Made by a program: the position numbers and the translations under genes. A DNA stretch of 64,000 nt, from NCBI RefSeq assembly GCF_028561335.1, contig NZ_JAQQTG010000006.1, forward strand, positions 317-64,316, read 5' to 3'. Positions 43,494 to 51,572 of the stretch are shown piece by piece. The DNA is from Aequorivita todarodis (GTDB lineage Bacteria; Bacteroidota; Bacteroidia; Flavobacteriales; Flavobacteriaceae). The notes below the pieces were generated by a model. That model saw only the letters and a program-made list of their open reading frames with translations, ran no database searches and was not told where the DNA came from. Position 1 is the first letter of the stretch; each line of letters opens with the position of its first letter.

Positions 43494-44564
43494 TCAGAAA
43501 TTTTTATAATAGTGAAATGCCCTGTAAATCAAATCGTTGCTAACTATGCAGTCCGTTCTGTGCTTGCCGATGTCTTCCAAAAGAACAAACAGCACTTGCC
43601 CGTTTCTGTTTTTTTTGTCGAAGACCAGCAGTTTTATGATGGCTTCAATATCCCTTTTGCTGAAAGTTTGCTTCGGAAAATACTTGAACATCGTTTTTGA
43701 AATATCGAGCAATGATTCGTTCGGAAGCCCATACGTTTCCATTGAAATGTAGGTAGCCAAAACTATTCCCGCCGCAACCGCTTCGCCGTGCAACAGGGTT
43801 TTCTTATCGGGGGCTTCAAGAAAATAGGATTCTATTGCGTGCCCGAGCGTGTGGCCGTAATTGAGGGTCTTTCGCAGGTTCTTTTCCAATGGATCTTTGG
43901 CGACAATTTCTTTTTTGATTTCAATGGAGTCCCAAATCAAGGCTTCAAATTCCGGTTTCTTGGAAACATCGATGTTTTTTATGCGCTCCCAATATTCCTT
44001 GCCGTGGATTATGCCGTGTTTCAACATTTCGGCAAGGCCGGACGTAATGTGCTCCGGTGGCAACGTATTTAGAAATTCGGTGTCTAAAATTACCATTTCG
44101 GGAAGATTGATTACGCCAATTTGGTTTTTTAAAGGCCCCAGATCAACCCCGTTTTTACCACCAATGGAGGCGTCAACCATTGCGAGTAGGGAAGTGGGGA
44201 TATTTATAAAGGAGATTCCGCGTTTAAAAGTGGAAGCCACAAAACCACCAAGGTCGGTAACCACGCCGCCGCCAAGGTTGATGATTAGGCTATTTCTATC
44301 TGCGCCCTTTTCAGAAAGGGCTTCCCAAACTTTTAAGCTCGTGCTTATGTTTTTATGGATTTCACCTTCTAAAATCGTAATTATTTCGGGGACAATTTCA
44401 ACATCTATCCGTTTCAATAGATAGTGCAGGCAGTGTTTATGGGTATTTTCATCGGTTATAACAAATACTCCGGAAGGTTTTGACTCCATTAGTAAATCTG
44501 AAAAGACCTCCCAAGCGGTCCCATTGCGAAAGACCTGACCTTTTTCATTTAGTGCTTTTCCCAT
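43494..44564 (-). CDS. aroB: 3-dehydroquinate synthase
   Basis: A 356-residue NAD-dependent enzyme that cyclises DAHP to 3-dehydroquinate, the second shikimate step. The glycine-rich NAD region LIINLGGGVVTDLGGFVAS and the active-site segment IPTSLLAMVDASIGGKNGVD are intact, and the metal histidines lie in LNYGHTLGHAIESY and LLHGEAVAAG. It is divergent from proline dehydrogenase, with TAGATTTG on the minus strand (44598-44605) as candidate -7 element. AroQ of the next step is at 25.4 kb. Confidence 0.93.
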   Translation of the reverse strand: MGKALNEKGQVFRNGTAWEVFSDLLMESKPSGVFVITDENTHKHCLHYLLKRIDVEIVPEIITILEGEIHKNISTSLKVWEALSEKGADRNSLIINLGGGVVTDLGGFVASTFKRGISFINIPTSLLAMVDASIGGKNGVDLGPLKNQIGVINLPEMVILDTEFLNTLPPEHITSGLAEMLKHGIIHGKEYWERIKNIDVSKKPEFEALIWDSIEIKKEIVAKDPLEKNLRKTLNYGHTLGHAIESYFLEAPDKKTLLHGEAVAAGIVLATYISMETYGLPNESLLDISKTMFKYFPKQTFSKRDIEAIIKLLVFDKKNRNGQVLFVLLEDIGKHRTDCIVSNDLIYRAFHYYKNF

Positions 44565-44597
44565 AACTTATTGATATTTCTCATATATTTAAAAGTT

Positions 44598-44615
44598 CAA
44601 ATCTAAGTATATTTG
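44598..44615. promoter_or_regulatory. Divergent -7 elements of aroB and the proline dehydrogenase gene
   Basis: On the minus strand TAGATTTG (44598-44605) points to aroB, and on the plus strand TATATTTG (44608-44615) points to the proline dehydrogenase gene; both fit TAnnTTTG and lie back to back. The -33 partners were not clear. Confidence 0.45.
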
Positions 44616-44637
44616 CACACTTTATTTTACTTTTTAT

Positions 44638-45810
44638 ATGACCTCAAACTCCCTCTTCGACAATACTGAAATTGCATTTCAACTAAAAAGTGATTCCGAA
44701 CTGGAACGCGCGTACTTTCTTTTCAAAATGATTTCCAAGGAACCCTTGGTAAGAATTGGTTCCGCGGTTACAAAATTCGCATTAAATGTAAACCTCCCGG
44801 TAGAAGGTCTGATACGCGCAACGGTTTTTGACCATTTTTGTGGCGGCGTGAATGAGAGGGACTGTATGCCTACCGTGGAAAAGCTTTTTAATGTGGGGGT
44901 TTCTTCAGTATTGGACTTTTCAGTGGAAGGAAAAGAGGAAGATGCACAATTTGAGGCCACGACGGATAAGGTAATTGAACTGACCGAACTTTCCAAAAAC
45001 ATGGAAGCAATGCCCTTTTCGGTCTTTAAGCCCACGGGATTGGGAAGGTTTAAAGTTTGGCAAAAAATCACGGAGAACCAGCCGTTGACCGATACTGAAA
45101 AAGGATATTGGAAAAATATAGAAAGCAGGTATGATCGGGTTTCAAAAGCAGCCCACGATTGCGGAATCCGTTTGCTTATTGACGCCGAGGAATCTTGGAT
45201 GCAGGACGCTGCCGACGCGCTTTGTGAAAAAATGATGGAAAAGTACAATACGGAACGTCCTATTGTTTTTAATACTTTGCAGTGCTATCGTTGGGACCGG
45301 TTGGAATATTTAAAAAAACTGCACAAAAAGGCCAAAACGAAGGGATATAAACTTGGGTTTAAAATCGTGCGCGGCGCCTATATGGAAAAGGAAAACGAGC
45401 GGGCAGTGGAAAAAGGATATAAATCCCCAATCTGCGAGAGCAAAAAGGCCACCGATGACAATTTCAACGAAATAATGAAATATATTTTGGACAATCTTAA
45501 TGATATTGAATTGTTCGTAGGAACGCATAACGAATACAGTACCTATCTGGCATTGGATATGATGACGGAAAAAGGAATTTCAAAAAGTGATGATCGGGTT
45601 TGGTTTGGCCAACTTTTCGGGATGAGCGATCATATTTCGTTCAATCTTGGAGCGGAAGGGTACAACGTTGCGAAATACATTCCTTTTGGCCCTGTGAAAG
45701 ATGTGATGCCTTATTTAATACGCCGTGCTGAGGAAAATACTTCTGTCGCCGGACAAACCAGCCGGGAACTTACGCTATTGAAAAAGGAAAAGGAGCGAAG
45801 AAAGCTTTAA
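44638..45810 (+). CDS. Proline dehydrogenase
   Basis: A 390-residue FAD enzyme with the TIM-barrel fold of PutA/PRODH. The motifs VFKPTGLGRF, RLLIDAEESWMQ, FNTLQCYRWDRLEYL, GFKIVRGAYMEKENERA and YIPFGPVKDVMPYLIRRAEEN are all present, and the last is the FAD/substrate arginine motif. It oxidises proline to pyrroline-5-carboxylate. It is the stand-alone form, not fused to P5C dehydrogenase, which is not in this window. It is divergent from aroB. Confidence 0.92.
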   Translation: MTSNSLFDNTEIAFQLKSDSELERAYFLFKMISKEPLVRIGSAVTKFALNVNLPVEGLIRATVFDHFCGGVNERDCMPTVEKLFNVGVSSVLDFSVEGKEEDAQFEATTDKVIELTELSKNMEAMPFSVFKPTGLGRFKVWQKITENQPLTDTEKGYWKNIESRYDRVSKAAHDCGIRLLIDAEESWMQDAADALCEKMMEKYNTERPIVFNTLQCYRWDRLEYLKKLHKKAKTKGYKLGFKIVRGAYMEKENERAVEKGYKSPICESKKATDDNFNEIMKYILDNLNDIELFVGTHNEYSTYLALDMMTEKGISKSDDRVWFGQLFGMSDHISFNLGAEGYNVAKYIPFGPVKDVMPYLIRRAEENTSVAGQTSRELTLLKKEKERRKL

Positions 45811-45861
45811 GAAAGTTTATGCTTAAAAAATATAAAGATGTAACTCCGAATGATAATTTTA

Positions 45862-46239
45862 TTATTTCTGAATAAGGTTGGCCTCTGTTACGGTTGCCAA
45901 ACTGTCGCAGTTTTCAATTCTTATTTTTAGGGTTTTTTCTGAAACTTTCCCTTTAATTACATACTGTTTGCAGGAATCCAGACGCGTATTGCTTTCAGAA
46001 AATACTACATCGCCGTCCTTCAATAAAGTTGAAATAGCCGAGGTGTCCATTTGGTTTTCGCGAAGAACTGTCAGCGTTTTTTCAGAAAAGGCGCGTTCTT
46101 TCAATCGGATGTTTTTGAGGGTCCTTGCGTCCAGGCCATAGGCACAAGATGTTTTTTTTCCGCTTAGAATAAAAAAGAGCAGGGCTATTCCAATTATAAA
46201 ACCACCTGAAAAATAGGCCAATCGGTATGCTAACTTCAT
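45862..46239 (-). CDS. Small membrane-anchored protein (DUF4258-like)
   Basis: A 125-residue protein with one N-terminal membrane segment (about 7-26, LAYFSGGFIIGIALLFFILS). A soluble domain follows (DARTLKNIRLKERAFSEKTL, SAISTLLKDGDVVFSESN, LDSCKQYVIKGKVSEKTLKI), resembling DUF4258 proteins of flavobacteria. Two cysteines (TSCAYG and DSCKQY) might form a disulfide. It lies just downstream of ald on the same strand (gap 48 bases) and could share its transcript. Function unknown. Confidence 0.7.
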   Translation of the reverse strand: MKLAYRLAYFSGGFIIGIALLFFILSGKKTSCAYGLDARTLKNIRLKERAFSEKTLTVLRENQMDTSAISTLLKDGDVVFSESNTRLDSCKQYVIKGKVSEKTLKIRIENCDSLATVTEANLIQK

Positions 46240-46287
46240 TTTTTGGGATTAGGATTAATTAATTCTTGGAGATTGAGGTGCCTTAAT

Positions 46288-47487
46288 TTAGAAAATCAAT
46301 AAATTAAGATCGCTGTAAGGCATGTCAAACCAATCTGCGACTGCCTTATTTGTCAAAATTCCGCGGTAAAAGTACAACCCATTTTTTAAACCGTTATCAA
46401 AACGGATGGCATTTTCCAATCCTCCGCTTTCGGCAATTTCCAAAATATAGGGTGTGAAGATGTTACTTATGGAAATAGAAGCGGTTTTAGGGTAGCGCGC
46501 GGGAATATTGGGCACGCCATAATGTATCACGTTGTGCTTTATGCAGGTTGGGTTGTCGTGGCTGGTCATTTCGGTAGTTTCAAAACAGCCGCCCATATCT
46601 ACGCAAACATCAATTATTACGGCGCCTTTTTTCATATTTCGCACCATTTCCTCAGTAACAATTATCGGGGCTCTATTTTGTCCGCGGACCGCGCCAATGG
46701 CAACATCGCAGCGCAAAAGGGCCTTCATTAAATTTTTTGGTTGTATCGTTGAAGTATATAGAATGCGATTCACATTCGTTTGAATTGTCCTCAATTTGGT
46801 AATGGAACTATCAAAAACTTTAACGTTGGCACCAAGGCCAAGCGCAGACCGGACTGCAAACTCGCCTACGGTGCCTGCGCCAATTACGACTACCTCAATA
46901 GGAGGGACGCCGCTTATGTTTCCAAAAAGCAGTCCATTTCCCTTTTTCGCATTTACCATTAGCTCTGCCGCAATCAGCACGGAAGCAGTTCCCGCGATTT
47001 CGCTTAAAGCTTTAACGGCGGGATAACTGTGGTCCTCGTCTTTGATAAATTCAAAAGCAAGGGCGGTAATCTTCTTTTTTGAGAGCGCATCGAAGTACGA
47101 TTTTTGTCGGGTTTTTAATTGCAATGCAGAAATTAGAACGGCTTTGGGCTTTATAAGTTCTAATTCTTCGAGGGTAGGTGGTTCCACTTTTAAAACTATT
47201 GGGCAGCCAAATACTTTTTTGGTATCCTCTGTTAATTTTGCGCCGGCTTCCGAGTAATCTTTGTCGGAAAACCCTGCCTCATTCCCAGCTCCTTTTTCAA
47301 TCAAAACCCTGTGGCCATTGCTCACCACGGCATTAACAGCATCTGGAGTAAGACAGATTCGTTTTTCCTGGAAATAGGTTTCTTTTGGAATACCTATGTA
47401 CAGTTCTCCTCTTTGCTTTGATATTTCAAGGGTTTCTTCCTGGGGAAGCAATTGTGCAATCGTGAAAGGTGATTTTGGATTTGGCAT
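46288..47487 (-). CDS. ald: Alanine dehydrogenase
   Basis: A 399-residue enzyme of the alanine dehydrogenase/transhydrogenase family, which interconverts alanine and pyruvate with NAD. It has GIPKETYFQEKRICLTPDAV near residue 30, the NAD-binding VVVIGAGTVGEFAVRSALGL (about 210-230), and GAVRGQNRAPIIVTEEMV and VIDVCVDMGGCFETT further on. It is about 20 residues longer than B. subtilis Ald, from an N-terminal extension usual in Bacteroidota. Upstream is the 3' end of the membrane-protein module. Confidence 0.88.
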   Translation of the reverse strand: MPNPKSPFTIAQLLPQEETLEISKQRGELYIGIPKETYFQEKRICLTPDAVNAVVSNGHRVLIEKGAGNEAGFSDKDYSEAGAKLTEDTKKVFGCPIVLKVEPPTLEELELIKPKAVLISALQLKTRQKSYFDALSKKKITALAFEFIKDEDHSYPAVKALSEIAGTASVLIAAELMVNAKKGNGLLFGNISGVPPIEVVVIGAGTVGEFAVRSALGLGANVKVFDSSITKLRTIQTNVNRILYTSTIQPKNLMKALLRCDVAIGAVRGQNRAPIIVTEEMVRNMKKGAVIIDVCVDMGGCFETTEMTSHDNPTCIKHNVIHYGVPNIPARYPKTASISISNIFTPYILEIAESGGLENAIRFDNGLKNGLYFYRGILTNKAVADWFDMPYSDLNLLIF

Positions 47488-47547
47488 AGTTCAAAACTTG
47501 ATTGTATCAATTTACGGAATAAATTTCATATTTGTTCAAGTTAAAAA

Positions 47548-48081
47548 TTACCGAAATAGATCTTTTATTTGTTGCCAAAAAGATCTTCTTTGGAGAAGCT
47601 CCTCTTCAAATGATTTCAAATCGTCTGCCCGCATCTGGCTAAAAAGCTTTGCACGGATTAAATAGACAAAGGGGACCAAGATCATCATTATAGGAATTAC
47701 GTAAACTATTTCAACCTCATCAACATCAAAATTTTGTTTTAGAATATTGAACAATTGAAAAACATACATGGAGAGCGGAACCAATATGATCCAATGCCAC
47801 CAGTGCTTGCAAGTAAAAAACCATATAAGCAATAAAATTACAGGAATTACCTTGCCTGTAAGAAACCAGGCATATTGATAAAGGGAAGGGAATTTTGTCG
47901 TAAACTTAAATAGAAAAGTTTCCCAAACTTGTGTGTTGTCTGGGAAACTTTCATACGAGTAATATATAAAAGGGGTAACCGCCATTATGAAGACGATGAT
48001 ACCACCCTGTATAAGGCTTTTTTTATCCGGCTGGCGGAACTTTAACCGTTCTCGCGTCGATTTGTTGTGGGGTTTGTTCAT
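47548..48081 (-). CDS. Conserved membrane protein, module copy A
   Basis: A 177-residue protein with three or four hydrophobic segments (about 24-42, 76-98, 105-122, 133-152), a basic N-terminus (MNKPHNKSTRERLKFRQPDK) and a charged C-terminal tail (LKSFEEELLQRRSFWQQIKD). Conserved features shared with copy B include YYSYESFP, WETFLF, TCKHWWHWIILVPLSMY, VDEVEI and YLIRAKL. The start is placed at the MNK codon since the frame further upstream is only a shadow of the small lipoprotein gene, which overlaps it by 59 bases. I do not recognise a functional family. Confidence 0.8.
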   Translation of the reverse strand: MNKPHNKSTRERLKFRQPDKKSLIQGGIIVFIMAVTPFIYYSYESFPDNTQVWETFLFKFTTKFPSLYQYAWFLTGKVIPVILLLIWFFTCKHWWHWIILVPLSMYVFQLFNILKQNFDVDEVEIVYVIPIMMILVPFVYLIRAKLFSQMRADDLKSFEEELLQRRSFWQQIKDLFR

Positions 48082-48163
48082 CCTGGATTCCTTCTGGGGT
48101 ACAAGAAGCAAATAATCCTGCGGCAAAAATTGCGGCTACAATAATAAGTTTTAGATTTTTCAT
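48023..48163 (-). CDS. 46-residue lipoprotein overlapping the membrane protein, copy A
   Basis: A 46-residue peptide beginning MKNLKLIIVAAIFAAGLFAS with a lipobox cysteine at position 21, then TPEGIQDEQTPQQIDARTVK and a PPAG end. It was missed by its size. It is 69 percent or so similar to copy B, has the same length, an identical leader arrangement and the same out-of-frame overlap with the following membrane-protein gene. The -7 element is at 48195-48202. It should be exported and lipidated at the inner or outer membrane. Its strict conservation between copies argues that it is real. Confidence 0.8.
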   Translation of the reverse strand: MKNLKLIIVAAIFAAGLFASCTPEGIQDEQTPQQIDARTVKVPPAG

Positions 48164-48557
48164 AATAGTAAGTTTTTGTGAGGTTAATATGGGTCAAACT
48201 TACAATCAAAAAACTTAAACATAATAATTATGTTTATGGTATCTTTACAGGTTATTCTGCAATAAAATGCTTTGAAATACATTCTAATCTCCAAATTGGT
48301 GTTAAAAATTTAACACTCCGAATAAATCAGGAATTATATTCTCTTATTTCAATGACACTTATTGGTTGGTTTGCTTCTGGTTTTTTTGTTCGTATATAGG
48401 TTTAGTTTTGAGGTTTTCTTTATGTATGCCATCACAAGGAATTTATGATAAACTGCCTTTTTTTGATAGCCGCTGTAATTTGCAAAAGGTCAAATCGCAA
48501 AAAAAATCAACGGTCTAAGGTACGGATTAAATTTGATATTGAATATAGTGAGGCGAA
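48164..48557. other. Spacer upstream of module copy A
   Basis: This 394-base AT-rich stretch contains the copy A leader and -7 element and a perfect 8-bp-arm palindrome at 48299-48316 (GTGTTAAA-AA-TTTAACAC). Beyond that I see no gene or RNA. Confidence 0.6.
48195..48202 (-). promoter_or_regulatory. Candidate -7 element of module copy A
   Basis: On the minus strand TAAGTTTG matches TAnnTTTG, 32 bases before the lipoprotein ATG. The leader contains AAGTTTTTGTGAGGTTAATA (plus-strand reading), nearly identical in copy B. Confidence 0.55.
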
Positions 48558-49070
48558 TCAAAAAAGATCCTTGATCTGTTGCCACAGGTTCTTTTTGACC
48601 CCCAAATCTTCTTCAAAACTTTTCAAATCCTTTTCCATCAATTTGTTCGAAAGCCTGGCCCTAATAAGGTAAACCAGAGGAATAATTACCAACATTATGG
48701 GGAAAAGCCACCAGATTTCTACCTCGTCCACAAAGCCCACGTCGTCATTTATAACGTTGAAAAGCTGGAAGGCAAACATACCTATGGGTATTAATATAAC
48801 GTGGTACCACCAGTGTTTGCAAGTAATAAACCAAATGACCAGCAACAATAGCGGTACAAACTTGCCCATCATGGTCCATACCGAAACATATACTTCCTGG
48901 TACCAGTTGGCATGATAGGTAAACAAAAAAGTTTCCCACGTATTGGTTTGTGGGAAACTTTCATAAGAATAAAATATATAGGGCGATGCCGCTATAATAA
49001 GTGCTATAATACTACCCGTGACTAGGGACGATGATTTTGCTTTTGTGGATTTGTTGGGGTGCTTGTTCAT
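48558..49070 (-). CDS. Conserved membrane protein, module copy B
   Basis: A 170-residue paralogue of the protein at 47548-48081, with the same hydrophobic layout, FYSYESFP, NTWETFLF, TCKHWWYHVILIPIGMF, VDEVEIWW, YLIRARL and LKSFEEDLGVKKNLWQQIKD. It starts MNKHPNKSTKAKSSS. It is overlapped at its 5' end by the second small lipoprotein gene (59 bases, different frame). The tandem arrangement shows a duplication of the two-gene unit. Both copies remain intact, so selection has kept both. Confidence 0.8.
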   Translation of the reverse strand: MNKHPNKSTKAKSSSLVTGSIIALIIAASPYIFYSYESFPQTNTWETFLFTYHANWYQEVYVSVWTMMGKFVPLLLLVIWFITCKHWWYHVILIPIGMFAFQLFNVINDDVGFVDEVEIWWLFPIMLVIIPLVYLIRARLSNKLMEKDLKSFEEDLGVKKNLWQQIKDLF

Positions 49071-49152
49071 CCTGGATGCTTTCTGGGGTGCAAGAAGCAA
49101 AGGTTCCCAATGAAAAAATTGCTGCGATAAAAAGTACTTTTAGAGTTTTCAT
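49012..49152 (-). CDS. 46-residue lipoprotein overlapping the membrane protein, copy B
   Basis: A 46-residue peptide beginning MKTLKVLFIAAIFSLGTFAS with lipobox cysteine 21, then TPESIQDEQAPQQIHKSKII and a VPSHG end. It has the same length as copy A; IQDEQ and PQQI are identical between the two. The gene overlaps the downstream membrane-protein gene by 59 bases in another frame. A -7 element (49184-49191) sits 32 bases before the ATG, as in copy A. The tail after the lipid site is short and probably extended. Confidence 0.8.
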   Translation of the reverse strand: MKTLKVLFIAAIFSLGTFASCTPESIQDEQAPQQIHKSKIIVPSHG

Positions 49153-49183
49153 AATATAAGTTTTTGTGAGGTTAATAACACTT

Positions 49184-49216
49184 CAAACCTACTATGAAAA
49201 AAGAAAAATAAAACAA
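49184..49216 (-). promoter_or_regulatory. Candidate promoter of module copy B
   Basis: On the minus strand TAGGTTTG (49184-49191) is the -7 element, with a TTG at 49214-49216 on that strand giving a 22-base spacer. The distance to the ATG is the same as in copy A. Confidence 0.55.
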
Positions 49217-49332
49217 TTATTTTTGCTATATATTTATAGATTTTTTAAGAATAAAATTCCCGCTTAATAATTTTTGCGATTTGGGGCAAACAATTAAAAA
49301 GAAATTATAGATAAAAATGTCTCGCTGCAATT

Positions 49333-49746
49333 TTAGTTCATTGGCAAAATTTTTAAGGTTCTACTTCCGTTATTGTTACTATTAATGATCAGTTTGGTGG
49401 CCTGCCGGGGTAAAAGTGCACTTACTTTCTCCGGCCATTCTATAAAGATATAGGCGCCACTGCATAAATAATCTTCCACGCCTATATCATAAGCTTCGGC
49501 AATATCGTTAATTCTGTAAAAATCAAAGTGATATACAACCCCATCCGTAGCTTCATATTCATTGACAATCGAAAAGGAAGGACTGCCCGATAGCTCCAGG
49601 ACCCCAAGTTGTTTTACAAGTTCCTTAATGAGTGTGGTTTTGCCTACCCCCATTTCACCATAAAGTAGGAATATATTGGATGCTGATGCCTTAAGGATTT
49701 GTGCAGCAACTTTGGAAATTTCGTTTTGGGTGTATGTGATTTCCAT
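49333..49746 (-). CDS. tsaE: tRNA threonylcarbamoyladenosine biosynthesis protein TsaE
   Basis: A 137-residue ATPase that supports t6A37 formation in ANN-decoding tRNAs with TsaB, TsaC and TsaD. The P-loop GEMGVGKTT is at 30-38, and the downstream DFYRINDIAEAYDIGVEDYL and IFIEWPEKVSALLP segments match the family. It is complete. Partner genes are not in this window. It lies 85 bases before porX, as in several flavobacteria. Confidence 0.92.
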   Translation of the reverse strand: MEITYTQNEISKVAAQILKASASNIFLLYGEMGVGKTTLIKELVKQLGVLELSGSPSFSIVNEYEATDGVVYHFDFYRINDIAEAYDIGVEDYLCSGAYIFIEWPEKVSALLPRQATKLIINSNNNGSRTLKILPMN

Positions 49747-49831
49747 TATAAAAACGGAACGAATATAAAAAATATATCAGTTAAATCCGCATATATTGAA
49801 AATTGTCTTAAACCGATATGATTTTAAAACT

Positions 49832-51382
49832 TTATCTGGGCGTTAAGACCGAAAACGGAATTATCATTTCTTCCAAGGAAACCCCGCCGTGTTGGTAGGT
49901 ATTTCTGTAATAACTTACGTAATGGTTATAGTTATTGGGATATGCAAAGAAATAATCTCCCTTGGCAAAAATAAACGAACTGCTCATATTGATGGTAGGC
50001 AAACAGATGGATTTAGGGTCTTTTGCCGCCAAAACCTCCTTGTCTTCATAAGTTAAGCTCTTTCCCGTTTTGTAACGAAGATTAAGACTGGTGTTTTTAT
50101 CGCCAATTACTTTTGAGGGATTTTTCACATTGATGGTGCCGTGGTCTGTAGTGATTATAAGCTTGAAGCCCAAACGCGCAGCTTGCTGTATTATCTCCAA
50201 CAGCGGCGAATTTTTAAACCAGCTCTGGGTTAATGACCGGTACGATTTATCGGTGGATGCCAATTCCTTGATGACCTCCATTTCAGTCTTGGAATGGGAG
50301 AGCATATCCACAAAATTATAGACCACCACCGTCAAATCTTCATCTTTATGGCTTCGGAAGTTTTCCACAAGCTTCTTGCCCTGTTTCAAACTAGATATTT
50401 TGTGATAGCTCCAGTTTAAGTCCAATTTTAGTCGCTTAAGCTGTCCGGCCAGAAACTCTTCTTCCTTCATATTTTTTCCGCCATCCTCGGTATCGTTCAG
50501 CCAAAGGTCTGGATGCAATTTTTCCATATCACTTGGCATGAGGCCTGAAAAAATGGCGTTTCGCGCATACTGCGTAGCCGTGGGGAGAATGCTGCAGAAA
50601 AGTTCCTCACTTGTTTTTTTGTAGATATTGGCCACCGTGGGTTCAAAAGCCTTCCATTGGTCAAACCTCAAATTGTCAATAACCACCAAAAGCGTTGGGG
50701 TTCCTTGCTGCAATTGCGGCTGTATCTTTTCCTTAAAAAGCGTATGCGACATAATTGGCGCCTCACTCGGATCCTCAAACCATTTTGGATAATTTTTATC
50801 AATAAACTTGCAGAACTGGCTATTGGCCTCTGTTTTTTGGGATTCCAAAATTTCAAACATCCCGGAATCTTCAATGTCTTCCAGCTCCAATTCCCAATAG
50901 ACCAATTTTTGGTAGAGGTCTTTCCATTCCTCAAAACTGTTCACCATGGAAAGGTCCATCGCGATTTTTCGGAATTCCTGTTGGTAATTGGAAGTGGTCT
51001 TTTCTGAAACCAGCCTGCTGTGGTCCAGATTTTTCTTCAAACTCAATAGAATCTGGTTTGGGTTTACGGGTTTTATAAGATAATCGGCAATTTTGGAGCC
51101 GATGGCCTCTTCCATAATGTATTCTTCCTCGCTTTTGGTTATCATCACTACCGGAATGGAGGCTTGCTGCTCCTTAATTTCGGTAAGCGTTTCAAGCCCG
51201 GAAAGGCCGGGCATGTTTTCGTCTAAAAAAATAATGTCGAAAGTTTCTTTTTTAATTTCTTCCAGGGCGTCGGTACCGCTCTGTGCGGTAGTTACCTTAT
51301 AGTTTTTGTTTTCCAGGAAGAGAATGTGCGGTTTTAGCAAATCTATCTCGTCATCTACCCAAAGTACTTTTATGTCGCTCAT
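49832..51382 (-). CDS. porX: PorX, response regulator/PglZ-domain protein of type IX secretion
   Basis: A 516-residue protein. The N-terminal receiver domain (1-120) has acidic residues D10 and D11, the phosphoacceptor D54 in IIFLDENMPG and the K in YLIKPVNP near 104. The C-terminal half is an alkaline-phosphatase-like PglZ domain (about 200-516; LRFDQWKAFEP, TTDHGTINV near 415). PorX acts with the kinase PorY and the sigma factor SigP in control of type IX secretion. The start at 51382 (MSDIKVLWVDDEID) is chosen since the upstream in-frame extension is unlike the family. PorY and the sor genes are not here. Confidence 0.92.
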   Translation of the reverse strand: MSDIKVLWVDDEIDLLKPHILFLENKNYKVTTAQSGTDALEEIKKETFDIIFLDENMPGLSGLETLTEIKEQQASIPVVMITKSEEEYIMEEAIGSKIADYLIKPVNPNQILLSLKKNLDHSRLVSEKTTSNYQQEFRKIAMDLSMVNSFEEWKDLYQKLVYWELELEDIEDSGMFEILESQKTEANSQFCKFIDKNYPKWFEDPSEAPIMSHTLFKEKIQPQLQQGTPTLLVVIDNLRFDQWKAFEPTVANIYKKTSEELFCSILPTATQYARNAIFSGLMPSDMEKLHPDLWLNDTEDGGKNMKEEEFLAGQLKRLKLDLNWSYHKISSLKQGKKLVENFRSHKDEDLTVVVYNFVDMLSHSKTEMEVIKELASTDKSYRSLTQSWFKNSPLLEIIQQAARLGFKLIITTDHGTINVKNPSKVIGDKNTSLNLRYKTGKSLTYEDKEVLAAKDPKSICLPTINMSSSFIFAKGDYFFAYPNNYNHYVSYYRNTYQHGGVSLEEMIIPFSVLTPR

Positions 51383-51572
51383 ATATGTATATTTGTCTTT
51401 ATGCTCCGAAGCCTTTGCCCTTTGTAGCAATTCTTTCATTGCGAAAGGGGCCGGCGTAGGAGTATATTAAATTTGTTTTGTGAATAATTCTCGCTGCTTT
51501 GAAGAATTTTCCTCAAAAATAGTCCTGAATTGTTTCAATAAACCATTGGAGCTATTAATTTAAAGTTAAAGT

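Noticed and set aside
48082-48126. N-terminal extension of membrane protein copy A
   Set aside because: The extension (PQDYLLLVPQKESR) is only the out-of-frame reading of the small lipoprotein gene, so the MNK start is used; likewise for copy B.
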